From: Neodiprion pinetum
Taxonomy: Eukaryota; Arthropoda; Insecta; Hymenoptera; Diprionidae
Length of the DNA stretch: 64,000 bases
Assembly: GCF_021155775.2 (NCBI RefSeq)
Contig: NC_060235.2
Span: 16,986,693-17,050,692 of the forward strand
Direction of reading: 5' to 3'
The first letter of the stretch is position 1. Each line of letters opens with the position of its first letter. The translations under genes were made by a program, and so were the position numbers. Positions 1-11,991 of the stretch are shown piece by piece. Below the pieces are notes generated by a model. The model had not been told where the DNA came from and ran no database searches. It was given only the letters and a program-made list of their open reading frames with translations.

Positions 1-42
1 GGGTATGCACGTGTGTGTGCGCCTGTAACGAATAAAGAGAGA

Positions 43-44
43 TT

Positions 45-94
<50 letters not shown>
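43..94. repeat. (GA)n microsatellite
   Basis: Nearly uninterrupted GA dinucleotides. The open frame running through it encodes only Arg-Glu repeats and is not a credible gene. Confidence 0.95.
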
Positions 95-97
<3 letters not shown>

Positions 98-1374
98 ACA
101 CGGACGTTTCGTGGACGCGAGGACGGCTGGTGGGTATAACCGAGGGTACAAACTCGCAGGAGCGTACATACGACCGAACGTCGGGATCGAGACGAGACGG
201 GAAAAATTGCCTACCTCGGATAATATTGAGACTGGTAGACGCCGTACTATTTTTTCCAGTTTGTTGTTTCTCGGTGTGTGATTGTTTTTTAACCGTATCT
301 TGTAGATTGTCTGCTTGCCTGTCTGTACCTGCATCCGTAATACGGACGAAAAGTATTACGGGGAAATTTGACGCGCGCTTGCTCGAGACGGTCGATCCTT
401 CAGAGTGAAAAGCCTTTCCCTATCCCCTTTATCTTACGCTGTGACTGTCTTTCCTTCGTTGTCCACGAAAATTATCGCTAACCGAAGAACTGAGCTACTT
501 ATACTGAGAGATGATGAGAGATGAATAAACTGTGAGAATGAAGTAGGTCAGGTCAAGATGTTGGTCGGGAAATAACGACGACAATCGTTCGTCGATCCGA
601 CCCTTTTAGTCATCGTTCTACGGTATCCTTTATAATATTAGCGTAATCAATCGCCGACGGAACAGGAAGAAAGCGAGAGGAAAAAAAACGCGGGGTTAGG
701 TGAATGCGCGCGGTGGTTGATCGCGAGTGATACGCAATGCAGACGAGGGAAGACCGAGTTTCTTATGACCATGACAGTTGACTCAACATAATAATTATCA
801 ACGAGGTGCAAATAAATTACTTAAATAAGAAACAAATGCATATATACAGATATATTAATCAACATACAATGTTGATATGTTATATACATCACATCAATTT
901 TCCAAGTACATTATACCTAGATTCTGTCTCTGGCATCAAATGAACTGCAAATTACCGTCGTAACATTCCGTACCGAATAAAAACTTATGGAAAACAAACG
1001 AAGAGAAAAAAGCGCGATCAGTTGCATAAAAACAAAATTTAATCCATTATAGGTATTATACGTGGTATGTACATAATATTATAAATTTCTCGACTAAATA
1101 AAAAACTTATTATATTATTACTATCATTATTATTACATTATACATCACGTTGACAAGTTGTTATTATTATTATTATTATTACTATCCGTGTGACATGGGA
1201 ATCATCCTGTAGCGTGAAATAAGTATATTATATACACACATGCGCGCACATGTATAAATGCAGACAAATATACGTACAGGATAGCTACATATATGTATAC
1301 ATGTATGCCTATAGTACATGTATATACATATATACGTGTAGAGCACACAGGGAAAGAAATCACACGTGAATGGC
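95..1374. other. Gene-free stretch, AT-rich
   Basis: I see no exon or transposon here. Short TTA runs lie near 1160-1182. From about 1210 to 1345 there is a long stretch of alternating purine-pyrimidine steps (TATACACA, TACGTA, ATGTATAC types), a style that recurs throughout the window. Confidence 0.6.
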
Positions 1375-2025
1375 GGTCGCCGCTCTACTTACGGCGCTAG
1401 CTCTAAGGCAGACGGCCCCCCCAACCCCCCGTAACACCACACGGGTGAGCGTCCCGCCGCCGTGAACCGCCGCCAAACCGTAGTGCACAGACGGTCCAAC
1501 ACGTTCTCAGTTTCGTGGGACACGTGCACCAACACAAAGGCGTAGCCCCGGGGCACACACGTACGTAAGACCCGTCGCAACACCACGCCGTCACGCCACC
1601 GCGTCATCGCCCCCCCCCCCCCCTCCACCCCCACCCCTCCGCCTCGCCACCTCCCGCCCCACTTCTCATGACGAGCCTATGCGTGTGTGTGTGTGTGTGT
1701 GTGTGTGCGCCTGTGTGTGTGCGCCGTCTAGACAGGAGGTTGCCGGGGCTGGAGTATGGAGGGGGCGTTAGATCCGTTGTCGGGCGGTGGGCGGGGGCAG
1801 AGAGAAGGAGTGAGAGAGGGAGAAAGACGCGCACCGCTGAGGCGCGGAAGAGAGAAAGGGTGAGCGGGGGGGTGGGGTGGGGGGGAGAGCAGAGCTTGAT
1901 AACCGGGCTATCATATCTCAGGGCCGAGAGCGAGCGCCGGCCCCGCGTCTCGTCATCGTCGTCATCGTCGTCGACGATGTTCCCCGCCGCGGTGGAAAAC
2001 CAGCCTGCGCGCGGCGGCTAGCTGG
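1375..2025. other. GC-rich island with C-tract and (GT)n
   Basis: A GC-rich block with a 14-base C tract near 1610-1623, G-rich runs near 1866-1886 and CGTCGTCAT-type repeats near 1950-1978. Overlapping open frames occur on both strands, but all are built from simple repeats, so I call no gene. It could be a regulatory or promoter-type island; nothing in the sequence proves this. Confidence 0.4.
1682..1723. repeat. (GT)n microsatellite
   Basis: About thirteen GT units, a short GCGCCT interruption, then more GT units. Confidence 0.95.
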
Positions 2026-3460
2026 AATCTTTGAGAATACCGAGCCGACAGAGACGCTGGAAGAACGTGATAAGGCGCGATTCGTTTTCGATTTTTTCTT
2101 TTACTCTCTCTACTCCTCCGTAAGGTTCCTTCGTACTATTTTTTTTTGTTTGCATTCATATACATGTGTGTACACGCTGTTGAAAATTTATGTTGTAAAT
2201 TTACTACAAATGTACAGGGAGCATTGTTTAGGTATTAGGTATTATGAATTTATTATACGTATGGTGAGTAATTTCAAAACCAGAATTGTGAAATTTACCA
2301 TACTATTTAGTAAAATTAGTGCGATGAATGTTGTAAACTTGAATGTCATTATTCGATTGGTAATTGGCAAATTCAATACTCGAATTTTTAATTGCTGTTT
2401 TATCATATTTGCTTTACAAGTTTAGTAACGTTATGGTAAATGTATGCTAAGCTGTAAAATGACAAAATGTAGATGAAAAACGGGTTGTGATTGATGTAAT
2501 TACGGTGTAATTGTTTGAAATTGAAAATTTGATTGTTAATTTCAAAATTTACATGCTAATTCTTTGAGCTGTACTGAAATCTGATACCTACTGTCAAGGA
2601 TATTGTATAAAATTTGTATCCTGCACAACTTCAGTAGATTCACAAGAAAAGTCCAGAATTTCAGTAGTATGTATAAATTCAGTAGCATGTTCAGTAAATT
2701 TCAAATACCGTACACCTGTATAGTGAATTTACAAATATAATACGTTTACTACATAATTTAGTAAATTAAAAATACGCTTTTGCGTTTTTCCAACCAAGTC
2801 AAGAATAATTAAGGAATTCGATTGGAAACTTAATAAGAATGCTTAGCAATCTTCTTTGAAACGCCAAATTTTTTGTTGCCATACTTTTGTGTATTACAAA
2901 CGTGTGGTAAATTTACGGAAAATTTTCAACAGTGTAGTTACCGTAACACCATATCAAATTCTCTTCCGGTTTTCTTCTCTTCTGCAACTGCTGTTCTTTA
3001 CGATTATTCATTATTTACAATTATACGCGTACGTGCGTACAGCGCATCACACGTACAGTCTGCAGAAAGATAGTACGGATAGACGGTATCGCGATACGCG
3101 CAACGTGCGGCGAAATTTCAATATAACATGTATAATAATATCGTACATACTGCAGTCATCGATAACGTGCAGCTGCTAGAAGGGGGACCGCGCTTCCTTC
3201 TTCGCCCTGCATCGATTTGGCTAATGCACGGATCACAGAACGCGCGTAGAGTCGCCACGACACGTGTTACATTTGCGTACCTGCATCCCGAATTACCGCG
3301 TATTCGCGCGTATCCATCAGCACATCGTTGCGTGTAATAGTTATAATTCGTAATCGCGTTTACACGCGTTACGTACTCCTCAAATGTATCGGTAAATTAT
3401 GCATATGCGAAACAGGCTCGTGTTTCGTACAGCTTGCACACGTATAATACCTACCGTAGG
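2026..3460. other. AT-rich stretch with degenerate internal repetition
   Basis: Between about 2190 and 2790 the sequence is strongly AT-rich and keeps reusing related words (GTAAATTTAC, TTTAGTAA, TTCAGTAG). The word TTCAGTA occurs four times within about 2632-2698. This may be an old decayed mobile element, but no ends could be defined. Nothing is recognised in 2790-3460. Confidence 0.4.
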
Positions 3461-3492
3461 TAAGTAAGTAAGTAAGTAAGTAAATAAGTAAG
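3461..3492. repeat. (TAAG)n microsatellite
   Basis: Eight TAAG/TAAA units in a row. Confidence 0.95.
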
Positions 3493-6163
3493 CATGCACG
3501 CATTACGTGCCCATATTTATCGCGACTGGAGAGTACGAGCGTGGCGTACGTGCGACTCGCGGTTGAGCGGAAAAAAGAGACCAAGAAAGCCATGGAGAGA
3601 TAGAAACAGGAACGGGCATCGCCGGCGGCCGGCGGCCTTCAATAAGCCGTCTTTGTACCTACGCTGCTGCTGCTGCTGCTGCTTTGCACTGCCCTTCAGG
3701 GACTGACTGACTGACTTTGTAAGCACTTGCCGGTCCCGTTTAAGCGGTCAGTGACGCGAAGATTACGAGGAGATCCGGCCACCGTGCTACGTTACAGGTA
3801 CAAGTTTGAAGTACCTCGTACCGCTTGTGTCTCTTCTTCACGTGCAGAGGAAAATGCAGGAGATTGGCGCGCGATTTAAAATCTCTCTCGTATGTGTATA
3901 TATAGTGGGTATAATGTATAAAATCAACGGAGTAGAACGAGATGTAAGAAATATGATAAGAGAGTTTCTTTCTTTATTCGCCTCGGCTCGCGGTTTAATT
4001 GCGACTCTTTGTGTCAGAGAGACAACGTGTTGTACAGTGTTTTGTACGATTTGATCGAAGGACGTACCTCGCGAACATCGCGGTGGAGAAATTGAGAATT
4101 TATTACAAGTCACGCGCATACGAACGAACGCAGCGATGAACGCGAAGTGAGCAACGCGCGTGAATATAAAGTATAACGAAATTCACGTCGTGCGGCCGAT
4201 AATCGACCGGCCTCGATAAGAAAAGTTACGAAAAAGAGGATAAGAAAAATCAAATCAAAAAAAAAAAAGAAAAGAGAAGAACAACAATACTATGGGTATG
4301 ATAATTTATTGTCGCATTATACGAGCGGATTGATTTGCAACGACGACAATCGTTGAACTTTCGAGCACAAGCGATCGCTTAACCTTGGTTTTATCGAATC
4401 ACGTGACATTCTAGATGATTCCGTTCTTTTTAATTTTAGTTTAATTTCTTTTTTTCATCACAGTAAATATTATTTTTTAAGAAATGATAAAATCAAAAAT
4501 CGGATACATTTTTTATACGCACGATACAAGATACAATTTACGGATATCATATTTTCATCTGAATTTCGGGGCATCGGATGTCCGTCTGATGACAGTGCGA
4601 ATGATATTGCAAGTGCAGAATGATAATCGTGCAGCATCGGAAATACCGGCTAATATCTGACCTTAACCTTGGCCCGATCCAACCCAATCTTTCTCTACAA
4701 AGTATATTGTAATACAGGATGTACAGCAGGGTAAGGGAGCTTGCAGGAAGGAGGAAGAAGGAGACACGAACGATCCTTCCGCTCGACTTGAGCCAATCGG
4801 CGGATACAAGTTGGGTATGCAGACGCGGTTGAATATACGTATACCTATATAACAAACAGTTATACCATCCTGCGACGAAACCGGGACATTAATTACACGT
4901 GGCGTTTGTCAGAGGCAAAACTTATGATCGTCGTCGTGTGTCAATGACCACCGTGACCCTGTTTATTACATCTACGTACACATTGAACGTATAATTCATT
5001 ATATGGCATATGATTATACAAACGGCTCCAAATCGAAGGCTACATGAACGCGCTGTATAAAAAGTAAGTCGAAATAAATTTCTTTGCGACTTTTTTTTCC
5101 GTAACCCGCAGGCGGATATATGATACCTACTCACAAAACAAAACGAAAATACAAACTCAGCGAAAAATTAATTTATGTCATAAAATTACTCTACACAGGC
5201 TTAGTAGGAATAATGATAATATTAATAAGAATAAGCATTCCGTTTCGTTCACTCGGTATAACTCGGAATGCAAATAATAAATTTGTTATGACTGTCGCTG
5301 TCTCGTCGTCTCGTCGTGGTCGGTCGTTTCCGTGTCAATTTCCTGTGTCGATTGTTTCCGAAACTTTGTGATACTTGCCGGTGGAACGGTGCAGGGACAG
5401 AGAGTGGGGGTGTCGAATTACATAAAAAACAAAAATTGGAGCTTGTTGCAGATATGATTAGTACCGGTATTTTAAAAATTTTATGTCATGTCCTGCGGTT
5501 CACAAATCATTGGTATATTTAGTTATTCATTGCTTTTTTTTTTTTTTTTTGACGTTTCCGTTTTACAGCAAGGACCTTCACGGCCAGAATGAAGGAGAAC
5601 GACGCGTGACACATTTGAGGATATTCGATGTTATTCATGGCTTACAATTAATTTTCCGTAAACTCTCTCTGCAGGCTCCGTCTCTGCACTGACAATATAC
5701 CTGTTCATTTATATTGCGCAGTAAACGGTATAACAACAGCAACAGCGAAAACAACAATAATAATAATAAAAGGTTAGCAGGAAAATAGTCTTCTTTAATG
5801 TTCCTTTTGTGCCTGTAACCCCGTCCCCCCCCTTTTTTCTGTAAGAAAAACCTTGTCCAACACGATTTTCAATTTTATTTCAGTTTATGTTGTTCTATTC
5901 CTTGGTTTCATCTTCGTTTATACAATATAATTGACTACGCACGGAGGCAAATAATTCCTGCAATGTAGAGATTAAATTTTTTAACGTCTACTGTTCAGCG
6001 TTATTATGATAAGGTAGGTACGAGTATAATTGCGTGCTTCCAGTGGCGGCATGATTGTATAATTTGATCTCAACGACAATAATAACACAAGGAAGAATAA
6101 AAACAGGTGTCAACAGAAATTACGTTACAGTTTATACGGTGGACAAGGTTTAATTATAAAAGC
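3493..6163. other. Gene-free stretch
   Basis: No supported exon. It holds a (CTG)n tract at 3663-3683, a GACT repeat near 3700, A- and T-rich runs near 4256-4272 and 5537-5550, and an AAT-rich run near 5754-5770. The open frames are below about 105 codons and show no recognisable domain. Confidence 0.55.
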
Positions 6164-6167
6164 TATA

Positions 6168-6209
6168 CCGGGACAATCTCTTGAAACTATACATACAATG
6201 CGCATGCGC
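6168..6209 (+). repeat. Left 42-bp terminal inverted repeat
   Basis: Exact reverse complement of 8008-8049. The inner end is the self-complementary word GCGCATGCGC. Confidence 0.93.
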
Positions 6210-8007
6210 GAGTTTTATCGGCTGCTCGGACAGGCTGGCCACTCCGAGTTTCAGCTGTCAAACTCTGTTTCTGGCGGCGATGTAGTTCATACGAATTTTT
6301 GAGGTTAGAATCTCAAACAGTCGAGGTAGTGACTCGGAAGGTTGATGCTGATGCTCTTTGAAAATTGGCTTTATTCGACTGAAATGAGAAATCTGTTTAA
6401 ATGTTGGGTGCTTGGAAGAAACGCAGTAGGTAGGTGGGAACATTTTATTTGATCACTTTTATTATTTCGTACATTAGAAATAACAATGAAATTTTTTTCT
6501 ATCAACAGGTGATACGGCCAAAATAATGACATCTCTAATATTTACTGTTATCTGCCTATTCAATTCATCACACGTACAAAGATCATCGCCACTTTCAAGC
6601 AACTAAGGAACTTCCTCACTCTCTTGTGATTTCAGGTGGTAATATTCAATTTTATCACTTTTGAAAATGAGACATTAAACCGAGCGTTCAAGAAATTTAA
6701 ATATCTCATTATCTGTAACAGAATGGTGAATCTTTTTTTTTCTCGAAAATAGTTCAACCAAATTCACAAATAGTCGATAGTCAATGTATTTTTTCCGATC
6801 AATAAATTATTGCTACTACTATTAAAAATTTTCTAATGATTATCAGAGTTCATTTCGCAAATTTTCAATGATATTCGATTAAATAAATGAAGGGAACCTA
6901 ATACTCAAATTGAAAATTCAAGTAATATTAGATTTATTAAAATGATTTCTGTATTTCATGTTAGTGCGGTTCGAAACAAAGAAAATCTAATCGGAAGCGT
7001 AGAAATCAGGAACTCAATGGTGCACAGAATGATTCCTCGGTAGAATGAATTGGCAGCAACGGTTAAGTAACAAACTTATCGCTATTGGCTCGATCAAAGT
7101 AAAATGATGGGATATTCAATCATTATGAATTGTAGTATATCCCGCTCTTCAATTTTGCCTCAACTGATGTTAAGAAGGTGGCGATGGCCTTATGAAATTC
7201 ACTCTGGCACCTGATGTCTGAGGGAACAACCAGGTTCGATGGTTATAATGATTGCACCGCTCGAGAAACCAGGATCCTTGCCACCTAAACGTTTTGACCA
7301 TCAGGTAAGGCATAACTTTCCTCGTGTTAATCAAAGTTTAAACTTTGAGCCTGCTGAAAAAAAAACTAATTTTATCATTGAATCCATGTTAAAATATTGT
7401 AATAGTCAAAGATCACGTAATTAGAAATTTACCTACATGCTTCCATGCCTGACAAATTTAGTCCCGCTTTGACAATGAATTATTTCGTACCTGAAAATAT
7501 TAGAAGCTATTATTATCACACAGGATCTTTTGGTATTTTTTGATACAACTAATTTCCAATAAAATGCACAAAACATAAATCGTTAATAAGACGCATTTTT
7601 AATTTTATGTAAATAAAGAATCTGTTCACAATAAACTTTGTTTTTACTTACGTACCTCTGTTTGTCCAGACTCCCACTTGTTAATGACATTTCACATTGA
7701 ATTTCAGATTTCTTCTGTCAATAAATAACACCCAATTTCTGTATCATTTGATATTTGCTTTTCCGTTAAATTCTTTATTGCGTCGGTTGAATATCTTCCG
7801 ATATCGACCACGGTATTGCTGAACGATACTATTCTTCTTAAACAATTCACGTTATGTAAAAATAAACAACAGCATAACCTCAATCCACGGCTTTACGCGC
7901 GAGAGATTTACAGCTTTAGTTTCATTTTGTGTACGTTGGCGCTCTGCTCAGCAGACGAAAACATCGCCGCAGAGCGATTTCACCGACCAATGAGATTGAA
8001 TTATTTG

Positions 8008-8049
8008 GCGCATGCGCATTGTATGTATAGTTTCAAGAGATTGTCCCGG
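8008..8049 (-). repeat. Right 42-bp terminal inverted repeat
   Basis: Exact reverse complement of 6168-6209, followed directly by TATA. Confidence 0.93.
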
Positions 8050-8053
8050 TATA

Positions 8054-8918
8054 AAGTGTATACACCCGTGTATAATATACGATATAGATAAATGCAGAGA
8101 GAATGACAATTCGGAAAGCTGCGAATCAAATCTGCGCACCAAAGCCTCGGTCGAACTCATATACATATATTATATACGTATACCTACTTACCTACCACCT
8201 ACATTTAACGTATCGTCTGTATATGAACGGACCTGCAGTCTTTTGGCAATTTGACAAAAGAAATCACCGTCTCGTTCGCTGCCCGCAACTGCAGTGCGGT
8301 GTAGGTATAAAATACTCGAAACGGTGTATTATACGATGATCATGAACGCGACACGCGGTGGTATTTATTCGCGCAGAAGGGGGGGGGGGGTTGAATGAAT
8401 GTGAAAACAATGCATACGTAGAGCCCGCTGTTGTTGACTCAACGCGCGCGTTTCTTTCCGAATGAGTTAAACACGTGCATGATATACGTATGTATGTATG
8501 TATGTAGATAGCTATGTCATATACTGTATCGCAAGGTGGTCACCGCTGTGGAAAATTTTTTCTCCGCCTCCGCAAAACAACACTTGCCACACGTTACCGG
8601 TTCCTTTACAACGTGGATAGATTAGTCGCGTTAGGTTAGGTTAGGTTATGAAAATTAGATATCAGGGTAGGTTTCGCAGGGGCTGAGATATATAACGGGC
8701 AAACCAAGTAGTTGCCAAGAATTAAACTTCCCATCAGACTGAAATGTCGGAAAATAAATGGATCAGGTCAGGTGACGATATTTGATGGTAACATTTCGAT
8801 CCTGAAATGGAGGATAGAAAGGAGTGTAAAATGACGCTGGATTTTGTAGAATTTCTTTACCCGAAGCTTTATAGCGAGATGACGATTCGACGAACGTATG
8901 AAAATTCCGTATGTGTAA
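8054..8918. other. Gene-free stretch between a transposon and a foldback
   Basis: Holds a 12-base G tract at 8379-8390, a GTAT repeat near 8489-8505 and a short TTAGG run. No exon is supported. Confidence 0.55.
8631..8648 (+). repeat. Short interstitial TTAGG run
   Basis: Three full TTAGG units plus TTA. TTAGG is the ancestral insect telomere unit (established knowledge). A run this short inside non-telomeric DNA is common in insects and does not mark a chromosome end. Confidence 0.85.
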
Positions 8919-9660
8919 CAGGATGCACTATACCGGCCTATAATAAATATTATACGTTTATGTTAACTGTGGACGTACTTCTAGGGTGTTTTGGGGTTGG
9001 CTAGGCAAGGATTTTAAGGTAAGTCATCCATGGTCGAAAAATCGTCATAACGGCTGTTTAGGGCTTTGAAGGATTTGGTACCGCGCGCTTCTTCGTAGTC
9101 TAATTAATCAGATGCGATCACTTTCGAACCGACGTTTTATTCAGCCGTAGACAACAGTACAAAGTTCTCGTGAGAAGTCAAGAAAACGATAAACTTGGCA
9201 ATAAAAAAATAACAAAACAATTTCCAGTGCTTAGAAACAGAATTTGAAAAAGTTATGGAAAACAACCAGATGTTCCATGGAGTGCCTTCCTCAAAGTGAT
9301 AGACACCTTAAACACCGGCTGTCAAAGATCCGTTTCAAGACGTGAAAATCTACATATTCCGAACGACAAAAAATTGTTTTGTCATTTTTCTCATTGTTTA
9401 TCGTTTTTTTAAAAGCTTATCGTTCTGCTGACTTCACAGGAGAACTTTGTACCACTGTCTACGGCTGAATAAAACGTCGGGTCAAAAGTGATTATATCTG
9501 ATTCATTACACTACGAACAAGCGCACGGTACCAGATCCTTCAAAGCCCTCCACAGCCATCGGAATGAGTTGCCGACCATGGATGTCTCGCCTCAAAATGC
9601 TTGCCTAGGCAGCCTCAAAACACCCTAGAAGTATGCCCAGAGTTAACACAAGCACCCTGT
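8919..9660. repeat. Large imperfect inverted repeat (foldback), arms about 300 bp
   Basis: The left arm (about 8919-9224) and right arm (about 9370-9660) are reverse complements with substitutions and small indels, around a loop of about 145 nt. Landmarks shared in order include GTTAACT, TACTTCTAGGGTGTTTTG, CATCCATGGTCG, GGGCTTTGAAGGAT, CGTTTTATTCAGCCGTAGAC, GTACAAAGTTCTC and ACAAAACAATTT. The left arm has an extra stretch of about 30 bp near 8929-8959. This could be a foldback-type mobile element or a source of long hairpin RNA. No frame spans it and no target duplication was found. Confidence 0.88.
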
Positions 9661-10227
9661 ATGCAGCATGGTAACTACAATATTTTCAAATTCTTCTTAT
9701 TTAAATACTATTAGACTTAGTCATATGCTCTCGTGGACTTTTTTTGTAGAGCTCACAGAGACCTTGAAAAATTCGTGAACCTAACTATACACATTTGATC
9801 CCCTTCCGCTTTGGCTTACGAATATCGTTACATCTCCGAAACTATTGATCTAGTTGTCACGAAATATAGCTGAGAATCTGGCCAGACTTTGTAACTGCCA
9901 TAGAAAAGTAAGGAATCAAAATCGATTCGGTAGCTTTCGGGTATATTAAGCGAACATAAGGACGAGACGTTGAGTTTTAGACAACTTGAGAAGAGAAAAA
10001 AAGAAAAGCTAAACAAATTTGCACCGTGTTAAAATCTTCGCTTTTTTTTCAACAATTTTTCTTATCAATGGGGCGACATTGACGACACTGGCTAAATTAT
10101 ACGCTCCGATTAACAATTGTATAATGCATGTTCTTCATCGTCAATATTTACAATTTTCATGGTTACAGGTGTTATATCATACCCTGGAAAATAAATTCTG
10201 TCTCTCTCCCTCTCCCTTTTTCTTTTC

Positions 10228-10275
<48 letters not shown>

Positions 10276-11740
10276 CTCTCCCCAACTTTGCACCTCGGTG
10301 CGATGTGCAGCGGCTAAAGTACCGGAGAGCGCAAAGCAAGCAAAGTCGTGAGGACGGGGGTCGGTGGGTTACAGACAGACACCGGTCAGCCGACGGTCGT
10401 GTTTTCTCCTTTTTACGCTCCTCCCCCCCCCCCCCCCCCCCCCGCCCCTTTCCCGCCAACCGTATTTCTTTTCACCTCATGCCGCCGTACTCAGCCCCCC
10501 CCCCCCCCTCCCCCATTACACCTCGCGTCTTTCTTTCTCCTTCTTCTCCTTCTTCACCTTCTTTTCGAAAAAGAGAGTACGTACAGCCCGCGAGAGTCGT
10601 GTGTCTCGTGTTGTGTTGCGTTGTGTTGCGTTGTGTGCGAATCGCGGGGTGACCGACCTCCTCTCCTCGCGTTGGTTGCTCTTGGTTGCGGAGGCGCGCC
10701 TTGCGGACTTTGCGTCGGTCGGTCCAATTTATGCGATCGCCTCCTACACGTGTGTAGGTCTCTGCGGAGTGCATGCCTTGTATACGTACACGCGAAACTC
10801 CACGCGAATATACATTCGCGGGTTATTGCGTACGTATAACACTCCTGTGTGCTGTTGTTGCCATGTTGCATCTCTTCTCCGGTACTCGTCGTCACCGCGC
10901 TGCATCCTCCGATGCAACCGCCAGGTGGCACCGACTACGACGTTCTGCAGGTGGATGATGGAAGGACGCCGAGTCGAGTTCGAGCAACAATTTACCGCCG
11001 ATCGATCGACTAAGGGATTTATACACACAGAGGCGCACGTACCTACTTACATTATATAAACACTATCGATCAATCTGTTGCATGGGTATATACGTACTAC
11101 ATGTATTTATATTAAATATTAAACATGATAATAACATTAAATAAAATATTAAATACCTCTATACATCACCCACACGCACACATATATATATGTAGGTATT
11201 AAATTAGAATGTCGACGACATGTATACGAATACTACAGATTAATAGATAGTGTTTATATGATGCATGTAATGTACATAATAGCGTCTTTCATGACTGCCA
11301 TTCCCGCTCGAAGGAAGAAACAACGATGAGCAAATTTAAAGAGATAAATGTAATGGCAGGTTACATGTGTTACAACTTCAAGGCCGGGTAAGAATTTTTC
11401 AAACGGAGACAAAAATTTATAAACAGCTTATTATTATACAGTGAAATTTGCATGCATGCGCAAGCGTGCGCGTGTGTGTGTGTGTGTGTTTACATCGCAC
11501 GTGTATAATCGCGTTATAAGAAAGGAGATGAATATAAAATAATAATGAGAGAATTCAAATATAGGTATGAATGCGAGTGATAAACTTGGATTGAAAAAAA
11601 GATAGAATAAAATAACACGTCGATCCTTTTTTCTTAATTTCGTATATATTTTTTGTAAGCATAGATATACTGTATACAATATGTATATTATTAGCTGCCG
11701 ATGATTATTGACAAGTTTCAGGGTGAATTCTTAACAACGA
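9661..11740. other. Gene-free stretch with a pyrimidine tract and GC-rich island
   Basis: From about 10199 to 11040 there is a GC-rich block holding a long pyrimidine tract, a 21-base C run (10423-10443) and a 14-base C run (about 10495-10508). Frames up to 231 codons cross this block in three phases, but they consist of Leu/Ser/Pro runs from the simple repeats, so I reject them as genes. A (GT)n run lies near 11470-11489. The flanks are AT-rich and featureless. Confidence 0.5.
10199..10280. repeat. Pyrimidine tract with (TC)n core
   Basis: About 80 nearly pure pyrimidines on the plus strand, with a core of more than 20 TC units. Mirror-symmetric purine/pyrimidine tracts like this can adopt triplex structure (established knowledge). 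Confidence 0.9.
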
Positions 11741-11991
11741 AATGGTTCGTCGTCTGCTATAGCTTAATGCGCATGTGCTACAATTGAAACGTCATTGTTT
11801 GTCAGGACGTCCAACCGTCATAAACTTAACCTCAAAAATTTTCATAGTTTTCACGGACAGATTTCAAAATTTTTGAGGTTACATACATCGCAGCAAAATG
11901 TCTAAATTTATAACGGTTGGTCGTCCTGGCAAACGACTACTCGCCGATTTTAGCGCATGCGCATTAAACTATAGCAGACGACGTACCATTA
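11741..11991. mobile_element. MITE-like element of about 250 bp (family B)
   Basis: Its ends are inverted copies of one sequence, read at the right end as AATGGTACGTCGTCTGCTAT and running on to TTAATGCGCATGCGCTA. Further inside, CCAACCGTCATAAACTTA is mirrored by TAAATTTATAACGGTTGG, and AACCTCAAAAATTTT by AAAATTTTTGAGGTT, so the whole unit can fold. It has no coding capacity. A third copy of the terminal word occurs at about 12434-12473. Flanking duplications are unclear because the right side merges into a palindrome. Confidence 0.75.

Larger units (their letters stand above)
6168..8049. mobile_element. Non-autonomous DNA transposon with perfect 42-bp terminal inverted repeats
   Basis: The two ends are exact reverse complements over 42 bp (6168-6209 and 8008-8049). 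They begin CCGGGACAATCTCTTGAAAC and end in the palindrome GCGCATGCGC. TATA flanks both ends (6164-6167 and 8050-8053). Because TATA is itself palindromic, it could be a 4-bp target duplication, or a TA duplication plus two terminal bases. The 1.9 kb interior has no frame longer than 91 codons and no recognisable transposase, so the copy cannot move by itself. Identical ends suggest recent movement or strong constraint. A shortened relative lies at 12013-12411. Superfamily not determined. Confidence 0.88.

Noticed and set aside
6168..8049. Possible transposase gene inside the 1.9 kb element
   Set aside because: The longest internal frames are 61 and 91 codons, the latter overlapping the terminal repeat; no catalytic DDE/D or zinc-finger pattern could be seen.
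10128..11059. Overlapping plus-strand frames of 174, 163 and 231 codons
   Set aside because: All three phases and the minus strand are open through the same TC and C tracts. The products are Leu, Ser and Pro runs with no domain, so the length comes from repeats.
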